Shown here one piece after another: positions 1 to 9,528 of a stretch of DNA of 64,000 bases. Position 1 is the first letter of the stretch; each line of letters begins with the position of its first letter. The stretch is taken from the NCBI GenBank assembly GCA_963834725.1, contig CAWICN010000001.1, positions 3,348,001-3,412,000 of the forward strand. Reading direction: 5' to 3'. The position numbers were made by a program, and so were the translations under genes. The stretch is from PALSA-693 sp963834725. GTDB lineage: Bacteria; Actinomycetota; Acidimicrobiia; Acidimicrobiales; Palsa-688. Under the pieces are notes generated by a model. That model saw only the letters and a program-made list of their open reading frames with translations. It was not told the origin of the DNA and did not search any database.

Positions 1-1
1 G

Positions 2-145
2 TACTGGGCGAGTTGCCGGGTCGACCCGTTCTGGCCGGGACTGTGGCCCCAGGTTTCCGGTGGGGTCGGAGTGTCATGGACTTCTCGCTCGTCCGCCGAG
101 CGCCTGCAGCAGGCCGGCCTGGCACGCCCCAGGGCGGACGCCTGA
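2..145 (+). CDS. C-terminal tail of unidentified protein, cut by window edge
   Basis: One frame is open from the first bases to a TGA at 143-145, giving 47 residues that enter from upstream. The tail contains VDPFWPGLWPQVSGGVG and no recognisable catalytic motif. A replication-relaxation remnant follows at once. In actinobacterial integrative and conjugative elements that gene often sits behind a conjugation-type ATP-binding protein, so this could be such a C-terminus. That is context-based inference only. Confidence 0.4.
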   Translation, partial: YWASCRVDPFWPGLWPQVSGGVGVSWTSRSSAERLQQAGLARPRADA

Positions 146-172
146 CGTTGGAGCCCGGAGGCGGCTTGCGAT

Positions 173-579
173 GTGCTCGTCGAACGCTTCCGGCATGAAC
201 GGCTGTCGGTGCTGGCGGCTTTCGCCATGTGGCGGACCGTGTCGGTAGAACAGCTCGTCGCCATCACCGGGAACACCCGTCTCGCCCCCCGTTTCTCACG
301 GGACCGGGCGCTTTGTGGGCAGCCGGACTGGTGCAGCGGGGGACGCTCGTGCTCGACGGTGTTCGCCAACACCCGGGTACCAGCGAGCGGTTGCGGCTGT
401 ACCGTCCCGACCTTCACGACGGATCGTTCGACCGCTTGGCCGGGATGGGCTCAGGGAGCCCAGTTCGATCGTCACAGTCTGCTCGCCGTCGAGCTGCGCC
501 TGCGGGTGGCCGAGTGGTGCGACGTCGCCGCGGTGCTCGGCGAGTCTGTCGCCACGTGGAAGACCATGCTGGAAGATAG
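173..579 (+). pseudogene. replication-relaxation family protein, frameshifted remnant
   Basis: Replication-relaxation proteins are winged-helix proteins of actinobacterial plasmids and integrative elements. Three pieces match in order: FRHERLSVLAAFAMW (frame of 173), then ALWAAGLVQRG to about FDRLAGM in another frame, then back to the first frame for QFDRHSLLAVELRLRVAEWCDVAAVLGE. At least two frameshifts (near 300 and 450) break the gene. After about 579 the similarity stops and a minus-strand CoA-transferase fragment begins, so the 3' end is also truncated. The family call rests on pattern recognition of the FDRHxLLAxELxLRVAE segment. Confidence 0.5.
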
Positions 580-766
580 ATGCCCCGTTGAGGACGCGGT
601 CCTCGCTGGTGACGATCCTGGGGTCGGCGGCGAAATCCGGCCGGCCCATGGCGCCGGCGAACCAGCCGAAGCTCTGGTCCCCCAGCGCACCGTAGGACAC
701 GTAACCGCCGTTGACCGTCCGTATCACGCCCGAACGCACGACGTCGGGGTGCTCGGTCCCGTAGCG
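574..766 (-). pseudogene. CaiB/BaiF CoA-transferase internal fragment
   Basis: About 65 codons on the minus strand resemble the middle of family III CoA-transferases, which move CoA between carboxylic acids. The run GVIRTVNGGYVSYGALGDQ followed by GRPDFAADPR matches the conserved region after the active-site domain. There is no start and neither the N-terminal CoA-binding part nor the C-terminus. It abuts a truncated CoA-synthetase fragment on the same strand, so a catabolic cluster was probably broken here by insertion and deletion. Confidence 0.6.
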
Positions 767-849
767 CCCAACTCCAGTTGGCGATGAGAGAAAAGCGAAC
801 AGCGGGCAGTGCCACCACGTCCCTCGGAATCGGGTGCGGTGGCACCCGG

Positions 850-1330
850 GGGTGGGCCGGACGATGGCCACCACCCGCTCCTCAAAGACGGGGTGGGGTA
901 CCCCGATGACCGCCACCTCGGCCACGTTGGGGTACTCCGAGATGAGGTCTTCCACTTCCTTCGGATAGACGGTTTCGCCGCCGGTGATGATCAGCTCCTT
1001 GGCCCGGCCAGCCAGGTGGAAGTATCCCTCCTCGTCGCGGCGCAGCAGGTCGCCGGTGCGGAGCCACCCGTCGGGGCTCAGGACGCTCCGGGTCAGCTCT
1101 TCTAGCCGGTAGTAGCCGTCCATGGCGGCGTCTGAGCGGACCAGTAGCTCCCCCACCTCTTCGACGGACACGTCGGCACCGTCGGAGTCGACCAGCCGGA
1201 CCTCGCTTCCGGTACTGGAAGGCGGAGTGTCCCGAAGTGCTGAATGAACTCCTCGCCGCGCAGCGCCATGGTGTGGGGGCCGGACTCGGTGGATCCGTAA
1301 CCGTGCACCAGGTCAGTCCCTGTTGGTGAT
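850..1330 (-). pseudogene. acyl-CoA synthetase (AMP-binding), C-terminal fragment with frameshift
   Basis: The minus strand encodes the end of an adenylate-forming ligase. GYGSTESGPHTMALRGEEF lies in one frame, then a frameshift near 1205 leads to VGELLVRSDAAMDGYY, GWLRTGDL, GRAKELIITGGETVYPKEVE and VIGVPHPVFEERVVA. These are the hinge (TGD) and C-terminal lid motifs of the family. The catalytic-lysine segment (TxxGKxxR) is missing because the sequence diverges after about 850, and the N-terminal P-loop (SGTTGxPKG) is missing at the other end. It is not the same gene as the intact synthetase at 4098-5729. Confidence 0.75.
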
Positions 1331-1539
1331 CGCTCACAGCTCCCCTTTCCGCTTGCCCACCGACAAATCGGCATTCGCCCCGTGCGCCCCGATACCGACC
1401 CCGCGGGAGCCCCCGCATGCGCCCTGACGGTCCGACGGTTGATGCATACCGCTTACTTCCTGCCCCATCGCCTGGCATGGTCGATTGGTCGTGCTACGAC
1501 CTATTCTACGACGCGGACCGTTTACCGCACTAATGCTGG

Positions 1540-1845
1540 AAAGTCAAGCCATGTAGGGGCGGGCCGGGGTGGGGTCGACGGCCGGCGGTTGAGGTGGGTG
1601 GAGAGCCGCTCGAACTCGGCCCGTTCGTCGGGGGTAGCGAGGATCATCTCGCTGTCGAGCACAACGTCACCGAGCGCGGCGAAGCTGTCGAGTTCGGGCC
1701 CTTTGGGGGCCCAGTCGTGCCCCCCGAGACCACAGTCGGACTCGCACGCCGATGGTCTCGGCGCAGAACCGCCAGCAGTCCGTCTACCACCGGAGCCAGT
1801 GTGTGGTAGAGGTCGTGGTAGAGGTCGTGGCCAGGTGGAACAGGC
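1540..1845 (-). pseudogene. unidentified protein remnant
   Basis: Minus-strand codons with typical GC-rich third positions read HDLYHDLYHTLAPVVDGLLAVLRRD and, in another frame, GPELDSFAALGDVVLDSEMILATPDERAEFERLSTHL. This looks like a helical C-terminal region split by a frameshift. I do not recognise the family. A 12-bp tandem duplication (GGTAGAGGTCGT-type unit, about 1806-1829) lies inside it. It is flanked by decayed genes, so it is probably another remnant. Confidence 0.3.
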
Positions 1846-2187
1846 CCGTTGCGGGACTCTAGGACGTGCGGTCAGGGGACAGGTGAAGACCCGGGAGCCC
1901 GCCCGATGAAAGCGTCGCGACGGGCTGATCAGATGGCGTCCAGGGGCATTGTTCGAGTGCGTACGAATCACACCGGCGTGACCTCCGCTGGCGGGATGGG
2001 GGTGGGAGGTGAGATAGACGGTCGCCTGTCGAGCTTCCCGTTGCTCACCTCTCCCGCAAACCACACAGATGCCTGCCGAATCCGGCGCGGTGCTCTGACC
2101 GACAGCGGAGCCGGGCGCCTTCGTCGTTTCCCGCCCCAAACTGCTTCAAGAGAAATGGCGTGAAACACCGATGCTCAAGCTAAGTTA
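1846..2187. other. intergenic stretch without a supported gene
   Basis: Open frames here are short and lack both a ribosome binding site and recognisable protein motifs. Nothing beyond the normal base composition of the decayed region was seen. It leads into the inverted repeat at 2188. Confidence 0.4.
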
Positions 2188-2314
2188 GCGAGCGACCTCA
2201 GACCTGCTGAAGCGCCGCGGTCAACTCGAGCGGGGATGGCTGGGGTCTGAGGTCTCTCGCGTTTTGGCCGGCCGGGATGGCTGCCTGTCGGTGCCGGGCC
2301 GGCAAAGCCGGCCC
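2188..2314 (+). repeat. inverted repeat plus GC hairpin upstream of copy 1 of the unknown paralog pair
   Basis: Arms GCGAGCGACCTCAGACC (2188-2204) and GGTCTGAGGTCTCTCGC (2244-2260) are inverted repeats matching at 16 of 17 positions. A second perfect hairpin, GGGCCGGC-AAA-GCCGGCCC, lies at 2296-2314, about 110 bases before the start codon at 2424. The second copy of the gene (17119) also has strong hairpins at a similar spot and shares the string TAGCGAGCGA just upstream. The structures could be ends of a mobile element, a regulatory leader or terminators of an upstream unit. Confidence 0.6.
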
Positions 2315-2423
2315 TATGCCGGTCGGTCGATTCGCCAGGCAGAAACGGATTGGTCCCCAATAGCGTCCTGTGATCAACAAACCCACAGACCCGGCCGCGT
2401 CAACGGTCGGAGAGGAGGACACC

Positions 2424-4397
2424 ATGGGGACCGTGGCCAGCCTACTGGCCGAGCATGTGAGCTTCCGTTGCACCTCGGTAGACCGTATCGGCATCCGCGG
2501 GTACATCCCGGGGTTGATGTATGAGGGAGGGGTGGTGAAGGTCCTGCTCAAGCGAGGCAACTACATCCCCTCACCGGCCGCGTTGAACCGCAACCGGCAA
2601 CGGCTGGTGAGCGAGCTCGACGCGCTGGTGGCCGCCTCGGGGGTGCCGGTACTGCGTTTCAAGGCGGGCCAGTCCAAAGAGAACATGGCCCGCCCTTATC
2701 AAGACGGAGCGGCCGCGGCCGGCCGGTTCGGGCTGGTGCTGGTGGGCAAGGCCCAGGAGCGGACCAGTTCGTGGCGGGGCTTCGTCGATGACACCCACGC
2801 CCGGCATCGGCCCAACCATCCCCATATCACCTGGCGGCGCCAGTCGTCGGTGCCCGACCACTGGTACCTGTATTTCGCTGACCCCGAGTGGGGCCCGACA
2901 TCGCTACGGCTGGGCAGCTACGCGCCATACCCGTTGTGGGTCAACGCCAACGGACATGAGTGGGCCAAGGTTCAGCTGGCCAAGGCCGGCGTCGGCTTCG
3001 ACGCGCTCGATAACGGTCTACGCCGGGTGGACGACCCCGCCCTGGCTCATCGCGTCTGCGCCCGCCTCGGTTCCGGTCATGTCCGCGATCTGCTGGCCCG
3101 GATGATGGCGGTCATGCCCAACCCGCTCACCGTCGATGATCGCCGGGCCGGCTTCGACTGGGCGTTCTCCATCGCCCAGATGGAGGTCTCTGACACCGCC
3201 GTATTCGACCAGCCCCGCCGGGCCCGGGCCTGGTTCGAGGCGGCCATCGACTGTCATCTGGACCTGGGCCGCCCCGAACAGGTGTCACTGGTCGTCGACC
3301 GCCAAGTCAGAAACCGCGGCAAACACAAGACCCCGGGACGGTTCGCCACCGAGGTCATCACCCGCGACGTCGCCCCCCGCATCCAGATCCACTACAAGTC
3401 CTCCAAGGCCAAGGCCTACCTCAAAGAAGGCCGGGCACTCAGAGTGGAGATGACGTTCAACGACGCCGACGACTTCAACCTGCACAAGACCCTCAACAGC
3501 CACAACTGGCGGGCTCTGCGCCGACTCGGCGCGGATATCGACGCCCGGTTCCTGGCCGCTTTGGGCGAAGGACAGCCCGGACTGCCCGACCCCGCCACCC
3601 TCGAAGCAGTCGTGCTGCCCAGCCTCCACGACGGCCAGCGGGCCCCCGGGTTACGTTTCGGCGATCCCCGCACCATGGCCCTGCTCGCCTCCGTCGGCTC
3701 CTTCGCGCACGTCATCGGCGGGCTCACCAACAAAGCCCTGCGCACCCAGATGGCCGTCCTGTACAACCCCGACTACAGCCCCGCACAGGCCACCTACGAT
3801 CTCCGCCGCCTACGGCTCAAAGGCTTCATCGAACGAATCCCCCACACCAACACCTACCGGGTCACCGCCCACGGCCTGCGCATCGCCGCCTTCTTCACCC
3901 AACTCGCCGCACGCGTCGTGATTCCCGCCCTCACCGACCTCGCCGCCCTCAGCCGACCACGCCCACCCGCACCCCAACCCCTCACCGCCGCCTGGAAGCC
4001 TACGAACGCGAACTCACCAACCTCCTACGAGCCAGCCCCCTCGCAGCATGACCCAAAAACTTGCCTCAACTCTTCAGAACCTGGGACTCAAGCAGCGCTA
4101 GGTTGCGCCAATGCGAGTCTGGCGTCCAGCCCACTCGCGTTCCCGCAAGACGAATTTCTGGACCTTGCCGGTGGAGGTTTTCGGCAGCGGCCCGAACTCG
4201 ATTGTGTCGGGGCACTTGTAGCGAGCGAGCCGTTGGCGGCAGAACGCGATGATCTCCTCGGCGGTCGCGCCGGCTCCGCTGTTGAGCGTGACGAACGCTT
4301 TGGGTCGCTCGCCCCAGTGCTCATGAGGTACCCCGACCACCGCGCATTCGAGAACGGCGGGATGGGCGACGATCGTCTGCTCGACCTCGATGCTTGA
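2424..4397 (+). CDS. uncharacterised multi-domain protein, copy 1 (full-length type, frameshifted 3' end)
   Basis: Start ATG at 2424 follows GGAGAGGAGGAC. The protein has an N-terminal domain (from about MGTVASLLAEHVSFRC to GKAQERTSSWRG), a central domain with HWYLYFADPEWG and NGHEWAKVQLAKAG, and a C-terminal winged-helix-like part with QATYDLRRLRLKGFIERIPHT. I know it only as a conserved, often multicopy actinobacterial family of unknown function. The family tail (LEAYERELTNLLRASPLAA, TGA at 4049-4051) is in the -1 frame, so after about 3985 this reading runs on as nonsense to 4397 over the 3' end of the opposite synthetase gene. The meaningful product therefore ends near 4051. A shorter paralog lies at 17119-18189. 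Possible roles are replication or transposition functions of a mobile element; none is proven. Confidence 0.7.
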   Translation: MGTVASLLAEHVSFRCTSVDRIGIRGYIPGLMYEGGVVKVLLKRGNYIPSPAALNRNRQRLVSELDALVAASGVPVLRFKAGQSKENMARPYQDGAAAAGRFGLVLVGKAQERTSSWRGFVDDTHARHRPNHPHITWRRQSSVPDHWYLYFADPEWGPTSLRLGSYAPYPLWVNANGHEWAKVQLAKAGVGFDALDNGLRRVDDPALAHRVCARLGSGHVRDLLARMMAVMPNPLTVDDRRAGFDWAFSIAQMEVSDTAVFDQPRRARAWFEAAIDCHLDLGRPEQVSLVVDRQVRNRGKHKTPGRFATEVITRDVAPRIQIHYKSSKAKAYLKEGRALRVEMTFNDADDFNLHKTLNSHNWRALRRLGADIDARFLAALGEGQPGLPDPATLEAVVLPSLHDGQRAPGLRFGDPRTMALLASVGSFAHVIGGLTNKALRTQMAVLYNPDYSPAQATYDLRRLRLKGFIERIPHTNTYRVTAHGLRIAAFFTQLAARVVIPALTDLAALSRPRPPAPQPLTAAWKPTNANSPTSYEPAPSQHDPKTCLNSSEPGTQAALGCANASLASSPLAFPQDEFLDLAGGGFRQRPELDCVGALVASEPLAAERDDLLGGRAGSAVERDERFGSLAPVLMRYPDHRAFENGGMGDDRLLDLDA

Positions 4398-5729
4398 TAT
4401 GTTCTCGCCGCCGGAGATGATGATGTCTTTGCCGCGGTCGCGCAGCTCGATGTTGCCGTCTGGGTGCCACGCGGCTAGATCACCGGAGTGGAACCAGCCG
4501 CCACGAAACGCTTTCTCGGTGGCCGCCTGGTCCGCGAAGTAGCCGCTCATCACGTTGTTGCCGCGCATGATCACCTCGCCCATCGTTTGGGCGTCCTGCG
4601 GGATGTCGCGCATGTGCTCGTCGACGACCCGGACCAGATCGGCCGAGGGATAAGCCTGACCCTGGCGGGCCAGCAGCGTCGCCCGCCGCTCGAGTGGCAA
4701 CGCGTCCCAGGTCTCCTGGACGGGACACACCGTTATCGGACCGTAGGTCTCGGTTAGGCCGTAGACGTGCACGATGCGGAAGTTCAACTCAACCATGCGA
4801 GCAAGCAGCGTCGGCGAGGGCGGCGCCGCGGCCACCATGGCGGTCACGGGGTGCTCCAGGCGGTGCGCTTGGGGATGGTTGATGATCATCAGCTGAACCG
4901 TGGGCGCGCCGTTGAAGTGCGTCACGCCCTCGTCATCGATCAGCCGCCAGACCGCCTGAGGGTCCACGGCACGCAGCGCGACGTGTCGGGCTCCGACCGC
5001 GGTGACCGCCCACGCGAAGCACCAGCCGTTGCAGTGAAACATCGGCAGCGTCCACAGGTAGACCGAGTCGGGGCTCATGCCGGCGACGATGACCTCGCTG
5101 AGCGCATTCAGGTAGGCGCCGCGGTATGTGTACTGAACCCCCTTGGGCTGCCCGGTGGTGCCCGAGGTGTAGTTGATCGAGATCGTCTCCTCTTCATCCT
5201 CAAGCCAGCTCTCGGGCATCGCGCACGACGCGGCGGCCACGAATTGCTCGTACTGATCCTCGGCGCCACCAGTGCCCGTGCAGCGGATCACGGTCACGCC
5301 ACGCAGCTCCAGCCCCGCGATCAGAGCGTCGAGTTCCGCATCAATCAGCAGGAAGCGGGCACCGCTGTGATCGAGGATGTACCCCACCTCCAGGCTGGCC
5401 AAGCGGTGGTTGATCGCTACCAGGATCCCGCCCGCCGCTGGGACGGCGAAATGCGCCTCGAGCATCGGCGATGAGTTGAACAGCAGCGTGGCCACGCGGT
5501 CGCCCTTGCGCAGCCCGGCCGACCTGAGCGCGTTGGCCAACCGCCACGAACGCTCCGCCAGCTGACCGTACGAGTAGCGGCGCTCCTCATCAACCACCGC
5601 GATCTTCTCGCGATACACGTAGGCGGCCCGGCGCAGGAACTCAACAGGGTTCAGCTCCGTGCGAAATACCCTGCCCCCAGCCACGGTTGGCGCAGACGCA
5701 CCTTCGCTCTCAGCCAGCGAGTCGGTCAT
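4098..5729 (-). CDS. acyl-CoA synthetase / fatty-acid--CoA ligase
   Basis: This 543-residue ANL-superfamily enzyme should activate a carboxylic acid to its acyl-AMP and then to the CoA thioester. Visible motifs are the P-loop YTSGTTGQPKG (residues 187-197), the aromatic/adenine region YGLTETYGPIT, the hinge-region FHSGDLA and DRGKDIIISGGENISS, and PKTSTGKVQKF with the catalytic Lys near 522. The start ATG at 5729-5727 follows AAGGGGGAAGGGC; longer upstream reading lacks family similarity. Its 3' end is convergent with the run-on frame of the 2424 gene. It is intact, unlike its neighbours. The substrate is unknown: the sequence is of the medium/long-chain or aryl type and does not separate these. 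Confidence 0.9.
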   Translation of the reverse strand: MTDSLAESEGASAPTVAGGRVFRTELNPVEFLRRAAYVYREKIAVVDEERRYSYGQLAERSWRLANALRSAGLRKGDRVATLLFNSSPMLEAHFAVPAAGGILVAINHRLASLEVGYILDHSGARFLLIDAELDALIAGLELRGVTVIRCTGTGGAEDQYEQFVAAASCAMPESWLEDEEETISINYTSGTTGQPKGVQYTYRGAYLNALSEVIVAGMSPDSVYLWTLPMFHCNGWCFAWAVTAVGARHVALRAVDPQAVWRLIDDEGVTHFNGAPTVQLMIINHPQAHRLEHPVTAMVAAAPPSPTLLARMVELNFRIVHVYGLTETYGPITVCPVQETWDALPLERRATLLARQGQAYPSADLVRVVDEHMRDIPQDAQTMGEVIMRGNNVMSGYFADQAATEKAFRGGWFHSGDLAAWHPDGNIELRDRGKDIIISGGENISSIEVEQTIVAHPAVLECAVVGVPHEHWGERPKAFVTLNSGAGATAEEIIAFCRQRLARYKCPDTIEFGPLPKTSTGKVQKFVLREREWAGRQTRIGAT

Positions 5730-5930
5730 GCCCTTCCCCCTTCGTACACTTGTATGTGGTCCACCACTCGGCGGCATCAGCGCCGCGCCTTGGTTGTCCC
5801 GGCCGATCCAGACCAACCGGGCGAAGAACCCGACGCAAACGCCCGGCGCGCAGCATAGCCCTGCGCGCCTCCCGGGTCGACCCACAGAGATTCGCTTGCC
5901 CGCGGGCGGGGCGGGACCACGCTCCCCCAC

Positions 5931-7420
5931 GTGCTCCAAGAGGCTCGACCGACCCACAACGGCATATTCCGGCGTACCATCATCGACGAACTGGCCCGCC
6001 TGGGTGTCGACGTCCGCTTCGTCGACGCGCCGCCCATCGACAACGACACCCAAGCCCGCCTGTTGGTGCAGATGCAAGGCGTGATCGCCGAGTACGAACG
6101 GGCCCACTCCGCCGAACGTCAACGCCGGGGCAAGCTCTACAAAGTGCGAGCGGGAGAAGCGATCTTCACCAAGGTGCCCTAGGTTTACCGGCGTGTGGCC
6201 CGAGGCGACGCCACCGGCCCTGCACACCTGGAGATCTACGAGCCCGAGGCCGAAGTGGTGCGACGAATCTTCGACGACTAACGTGGCCGGCGGCCATTCC
6301 ATCCGCGAGATCACCAGACGCCTCTACGCCGATGGGATCCCCAGCCCGAACGGACGGCCGCTGTGGGCGAGCTCCACCCTCGGTCCCCTGCTGCGCAACT
6401 CGACCTACGCTGGCACCGCCTACTGGTATCGCCACGAGACTCTTCCAGCCCCACCCGGCGGCAGACCCACTCGCCGCCTGCGACCCAGCGAGGACTGGAT
6501 CGCCGTGCCCACACCAGCGATCATCTCGCCCGAGACCTTCGAGGCGGCCCGGCGCCGCTGCGAGCACAATCAGGCCTTCAGCGCCCGCCGAGCACCCTCG
6601 GACCGCTGGCTGCTACGAGGGCTCGTGGTGTGCGGCCCCTGCGGCATCAAATGCAACTGTCTCCGAGCCCCCACCAGCCGCGGCGGACACAACCACTACT
6701 ACAGCTGCGCCTATCACAACGGGCTGCGAGCAGGCGGACCGGAACGGCGCTGCCGAGAACGGCAGATCCGGGCCGACGAACTCGACGCCTTCGTGTTCGA
6801 CCAGATCCGCCAAGCGCTGCTGCGCCCCCAGCTCCTCACTGCCGGCGAGTCCGCCGTTGTGGGCCGCCAGCCAACGCCCGACGACGATCTTCTCGCCACC
6901 CAACTCGCCCGACTCGAGCGTCAAGTCAACAGCACCGAAGCCGAGCAACGGCGGCTACTTGACTGTTATCCGGTCGGAATGATCGAACTGCCCGAACTCA
7001 CCAAGCGCACCCAGGAGGTCAAGGCCCGTCGTGCCCACCTCGTCGGGCAACGCGACGAACTGGTGGCCGCCCGCACCGAACTCGCGACCGAGAACCGCCT
7101 GCGGACCCGAGTTCAGGACTTCGCCAAAACAGTCGCAGCCGGAATCGATGATCTCGACTTCTCCGGGCGACAGCGTCTTCTCCGCCTCCTCGTCGAACGG
7201 ATCAAGGTCACGGGCTGGCACGTCGAGATCCACCTCCGCATCCCCCTCGACCGGCCACCAGACCCACCCAAACCTGCGTCATCGCGCCCCCGCTCGTCCC
7301 GTCCCCGATCATCCCACGGCCGCACCGGCCGTCAGCCCTCAGCAGCAGGCGACAACGAAGTGTCAAGCAAAAACGGTTTGCGTTCGGTTGGTGCGGTTCA
7401 GTCGCTCTTGCTTACCCCGG
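5931..7420 (+). pseudogene. large serine recombinase, broken
   Basis: This site-specific recombinase/integrase remnant lacks the first roughly 100 residues, including the catalytic Ser. It starts within the resolvase domain (ELARLGVDVRFVDAPP, VQMQGVIAEYERAHSAERQRRGK). An in-frame TAG at 6181-6183 interrupts it, and an extra A near 6280 (GACTAACG where the frame needs GACTACG) shifts the frame after EPEAEVVRRIFDD. It continues as the recombinase domain (SIREITRRLYADGIPSPNG), the zinc ribbon (CGPCGIKCNC, then C-x3-H and C-x-E) and a coiled-coil region, ending near VSSKNGLRSVG. With a missing catalytic domain, a stop and a shift it is certainly inactive. Confidence 0.85.
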
Positions 7421-8197
7421 CCCTCTGGCGAGTAGGGCTGGGAGTGCACGAGACGGACGCCCAGCACAGCACAGGTGCGAGCCAGCCAGGCGTTCTTGAA
7501 CGGCGCCCCGTTATCTGCGTAGAGGACCTCGGGGACGCCCCGGCGAACGATCGCTCGCCGTAGCATCTCCTGGCAGGCCCGGGCGTTCTCATACCCGTAG
7601 AAGACGCCGTCGATCAGCAGCCGTGAGTGGTCGTCGACAACCAGGAACAGTTTGGCTCGCACCGAAGCATCCACCCTGGGATAGGGCACCCAGGGCCCGA
7701 CCAGCACGTCGGTGATCCACCGCTCGTTCGCTCGGGCCGCCTCGTAACGGCCGAACGGCCGAAAGCCTTCGGCTCGGCCGCCAGCGCCTCGCGGGTCAGG
7801 CCACGCCGGCGTAGCTGGGCTCTCACGGTGCGCTCCGACACCTTGACCCTATGGCGGTGGAAGATGATCGAGGCGATCTGCGCCGCCGAGCGCGACGGCA
7901 ACTCGAGCCGCAGCGCCACCGCCACCTCGGCCAGCTCGGGGTGCGCTCTCACCGTGCCGACATCGGAGCGCTCGGACGGTCGTAGCGCCTCCAGTCCCCC
8001 GCCCCGCCAGGCCCGGATCCAGCGGTCGATCGTCCCCCGGCTGTAGCGGCGGGCGCTGCCGTCGAGATGGGTATAAGGCGCGAGGCGATCTGGCGCACCA
8101 GGGCTCCCCGCTCAACTGCTGACAGCCGCTCCGATCTCGCCTCGGCGATTACCGCCCAGCGGTGCAAGGCCACCTTCTCCTGGGTGTCGTGGTCCAC
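7363..8197 (-). pseudogene. DDE/rve integrase-type transposase, two frameshifts, 3' truncated
   Basis: GTG start at 8197 follows GGAGGAGGACGAC. The N-terminal helix-turn-helix parts (EKVALHRWAVIAEARS; GTIDRWIRAWRGGG; SAAQIASIIFHRHRVKVSERTVRAQLRRRGL) lead into the rve catalytic core (VVDDHSRLLIDGVFYG; VLYADNGAPFKN; the E-bearing tail SPEGRGKQER). A frameshift lies near 8075. A second is caused by a tandem 8-bp duplication (AACGGCCG, 7746-7753 and 7754-7761). After KQERLNR the gene runs into the end of the serine recombinase, so its 3' part is lost. The adjacent DUF6431 gene is a usual partner of this transposase type. Confidence 0.8.
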
Positions 8198-8214
8198 GTC
8201 GTCCTCCTCCGTGT

Positions 8215-8850
8215 CGTCGTTATGGGACCGGAGGCATGAAACGACGTTTGCCGACGACCAACCAACCAAGGCGAATCCGTGTTGGTTGCGATCAACGCCG
8301 CGCCGCAAGCCGCCGAGACGAACCGCCAGCGACCCCGCGCAGCCCAGCCCGGAAGGCCCCTGCCGCCTCCCACGCCGCGGCCGTCGCAGCCAGGGCCCAC
8401 CCCTCGAGATGGCGCAGTGGAGTGATCGCCGCGCCGCCCAGCTCCACCGCCAGCGCAGCAAAGCCCACCGCCAGGCGATCGGCCCCCTCCCTGAAGCGCC
8501 GCCACCATTCCCTCGCCGTGGTGTGGCAGACATCGACCCGGCGGACCGCTGGGCGAACCCCCACCGCCCCGGAGGCGACCTCGTCGAGCACCGAGCCGAT
8601 CGTCTCCACCACGTCTAGTCGGCGCAACACCAAGAAGGCCGGTAGGAGGGCATGGCTGACCCGGCAGGCCCCGCAGCGCACACGGGGAATGAACACCCGA
8701 CAGCAGGTCCCGCCCGCCCGCTCGGACATGACGCCAGTATCCCGACCACCAGCCAGTCGGGGCCGCCGAGGACGGGCAATCCTGGCGTGGCAATTCGATC
8801 CACTGACAGCGGGCAAGGCCATACGATGGCCACAGGTGGCAACACCGCCT
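8215..8850 (-). pseudogene. DUF6431 family protein, transposase partner, frameshifted
   Basis: Segments VFIPRVRCGACRVSHALLPAFLVLRRLD, TAREWWRRFREGAD and ALAVELGGAAITPL match the N-terminal zinc-binding and helix-turn-helix layout of DUF6431 proteins. These are commonly encoded just upstream of rve-type transposases on the same strand. The N-terminal cysteines and the C-terminus (GRWRFVSAACGAALIATNTDSP) lie in different frames, so at least two shifts break it. The gene end merges into the ribosome binding region of the transposase start at 8197, as expected for a two-gene insertion sequence. Function is presumed DNA binding in transposition, by association only. Confidence 0.6.
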
Positions 8851-9081
8851 TGGACCGGTCCCGCCACAGCGATCAACTAGAGACGGGGGGGGGTCCCTCG
8901 CGAACAAAGACCCGCTCATCCTCACCTTTCGCCGCCGCCGCCACCACCCCACTACCCGCCCGCGCAAACAACACTGCCGAAATCCAGTCCCTACTGATCA
9001 GACAGTCACGCCGCTAACACCCCGCGGGCTGCATTCGCCTTCTGGGCCCGCCGACCACGCGCGAGCCCTGGCCCGGTCGCC

Positions 9082-9528
9082 TTGTTCTTCGTGTCAGGCA
9101 TCCGGGAAGGCGAGGCGGTGGCCCTGGGGGTCGCGTCGATCGCTGGCCTCGCCGGCTACCGGGCCAGCCGGGCCACCCGCTTCCCCGAGCACGACCTCGA
9201 CCATCCCTCCAGTCCCCTACTGGTCGACACCCGAGGACGCCGCCTGGCTGCCCACCAGATGCGCTACCTGGTCGAACGTCTCTACCACAGAGCGGGCATC
9301 CGGGCCCGCATCCCCGCCGGGGCCATGGTGCACGCCCTCTGCCACAGCTTCGCCACCGACGACGCCCTCCAAGCCGGCGCTGACATCGTGGAGCTACAAG
9401 CGCTCCTCGGCCACGCCTCCCTCGACACCACCCGCCGTTACCTCGACGCTACCGCTGAGGGCCTCAGAGATGTCATTAAGGGGCATCCCAGCCAGATCGC
9501 CCTTCGAGAACACCTACGCAAACCGTGA
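9082..9528 (+). pseudogene. tyrosine recombinase C-terminal remnant with mutated catalytic Arg
   Basis: About 148 codons carry the catalytic half of an XerC/D-like integrase: GIREGEAVAL (Arg I region), HALCHSFAT (HxxR box) and LLGHASLDTTRRYLDATA (nucleophile Tyr region). In the box the usual Arg of HxLRHxF is Cys, which should abolish strand cleavage. Between GIREGEAVAL and YRASRATRFPEHDLDHP a segment of the fold is deleted, and the N-terminal SAM-like domain is absent. It is a dead fragment. Confidence 0.75.

Noticed and set aside
6181..6183. TAG in the serine recombinase as readthrough (pyrrolysine)
   Set aside because: The gene is truncated and frameshifted as well, so this is decay.
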